This document shows, one piece after another, positions 63,993 to 64,000 of a DNA stretch of 64,000 nt. Source of the DNA: Tetragenococcus koreensis (lineage in GTDB: Bacteria; Bacillota; Bacilli; Lactobacillales; Enterococcaceae); the NCBI RefSeq assembly GCF_003795145.1, contig NZ_CP027786.1, positions 2,604,001 through 2,668,000 on the forward strand. Direction: 5' to 3'. Within the stretch, counting starts at the first letter, position 1, and every line of letters begins with the position of its first letter. A program made the position numbers and the translations under genes. Below the pieces are notes generated by a model that saw nothing but the letters and a program-made list of their open reading frames with translations, had not been told where the DNA came from and made no database searches.

Positions 63993-64000
63993 AAAAGCGC

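Overview
The window looks like a low-GC Gram-positive chromosome from the Enterococcaceae. The 16S rRNA, the ArsA/Acr3 and FecCD families, the lactic-acid-bacterium style lpdCBD genes and the many IS copies fit Tetragenococcus or a close relative best. That genus call is from recalled 16S features and was not checked by alignment. Genes are densely packed, start codons are often TTG or GTG with strong GGAGG sites, and gene-poor gaps are rich in repeats and insertion-sequence debris.

Layout. 1-5.8 kb: a D-glucosaminate-type catabolic operon (PRD regulator pieces, a four-protein uncharacterised DUF4310/4311/4312/SFCGS membrane set, amidohydrolase, DgaE ammonia lyase, DgaF aldolase) closed by a terminator. 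6-7.7 kb: 6-phosphogluconate dehydrogenase and a HAD phosphatase. 8-13.1 kb (minus strand): NCS2 nucleobase permease, then lysR-lpdC-lpdB-lpdD, a gallate/protocatechuate-type decarboxylase with its prenyl-FMN synthase. 13.3-15.4 kb: an IS end relic, a 41-bp tandem repeat, and a ROK kinase plus pentulose/hexulose-phosphate epimerase pair. 15.6-19.2 kb: a complete IS4-type element followed by a class C-like group II intron that sits between an iron-siderophore receptor gene and its terminator. 19.2-23 kb: Fur-box-controlled siderophore ABC transporter (divergent receptor and ATPase/permease/permease). 23.1-25.9 kb: truncated IS4-type gene and a drug-efflux MFS gene with a putative leader-peptide attenuator. 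25.9-30.3 kb: ordinary housekeeping genes. 30.5-35.8 kb: a complete 16S-23S-5S-tRNA-Asn operon with tandem promoters. 36-37.2 kb: HAD phosphatase and tRNA-Thr. 37.2-48.4 kb: an accessory stretch (LysR, MerR-tail protein, SDR, aldo/keto reductase, orphan MazE with dead MazF, LanFEG-like ABC transporter with its two-component system, ISLre2-family IS) ending at a copy of the tRNA-Thr 3' end. 48.7-57.1 kb: an arsenic island with arsA1, an IS, arsR1-arsD, arsR2-arsA2, acr3 and arsC, all preceded by related ArsR operators. 57-58.9 kb: AbrB-Doc toxin-antitoxin pair, an arsD relic and an XRE regulator. 59-64 kb: quinone-oxidoreductase-like gene, a frameshifted dehydrogenase, a KtrB/TrkH potassium channel bracketed by long direct repeats, and a YjbR-like gene.

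How it fits together. The arsenic genes form one regulon: ArsR repressors on shared operators, ArsD as metallochaperone, two ArsA ATPases, Acr3 efflux and ArsC reductase. The siderophore genes are a standard iron-starvation unit with Fur boxes overlapping both divergent promoters. The LanFEG-like transporter and adjacent kinase/regulator are a probable antimicrobial-peptide defence module. The most unusual structure is a family of intergenic repeats with an exact 41-bp period. It occurs at four loci (13.4, 36.0, 61.3 and 63.3 kb) with different sequences but the same period and hairpin layout. Two of the loci share the same 3 x 41 + 32 + 3 x 41 architecture, and two bracket the potassium transporter gene.
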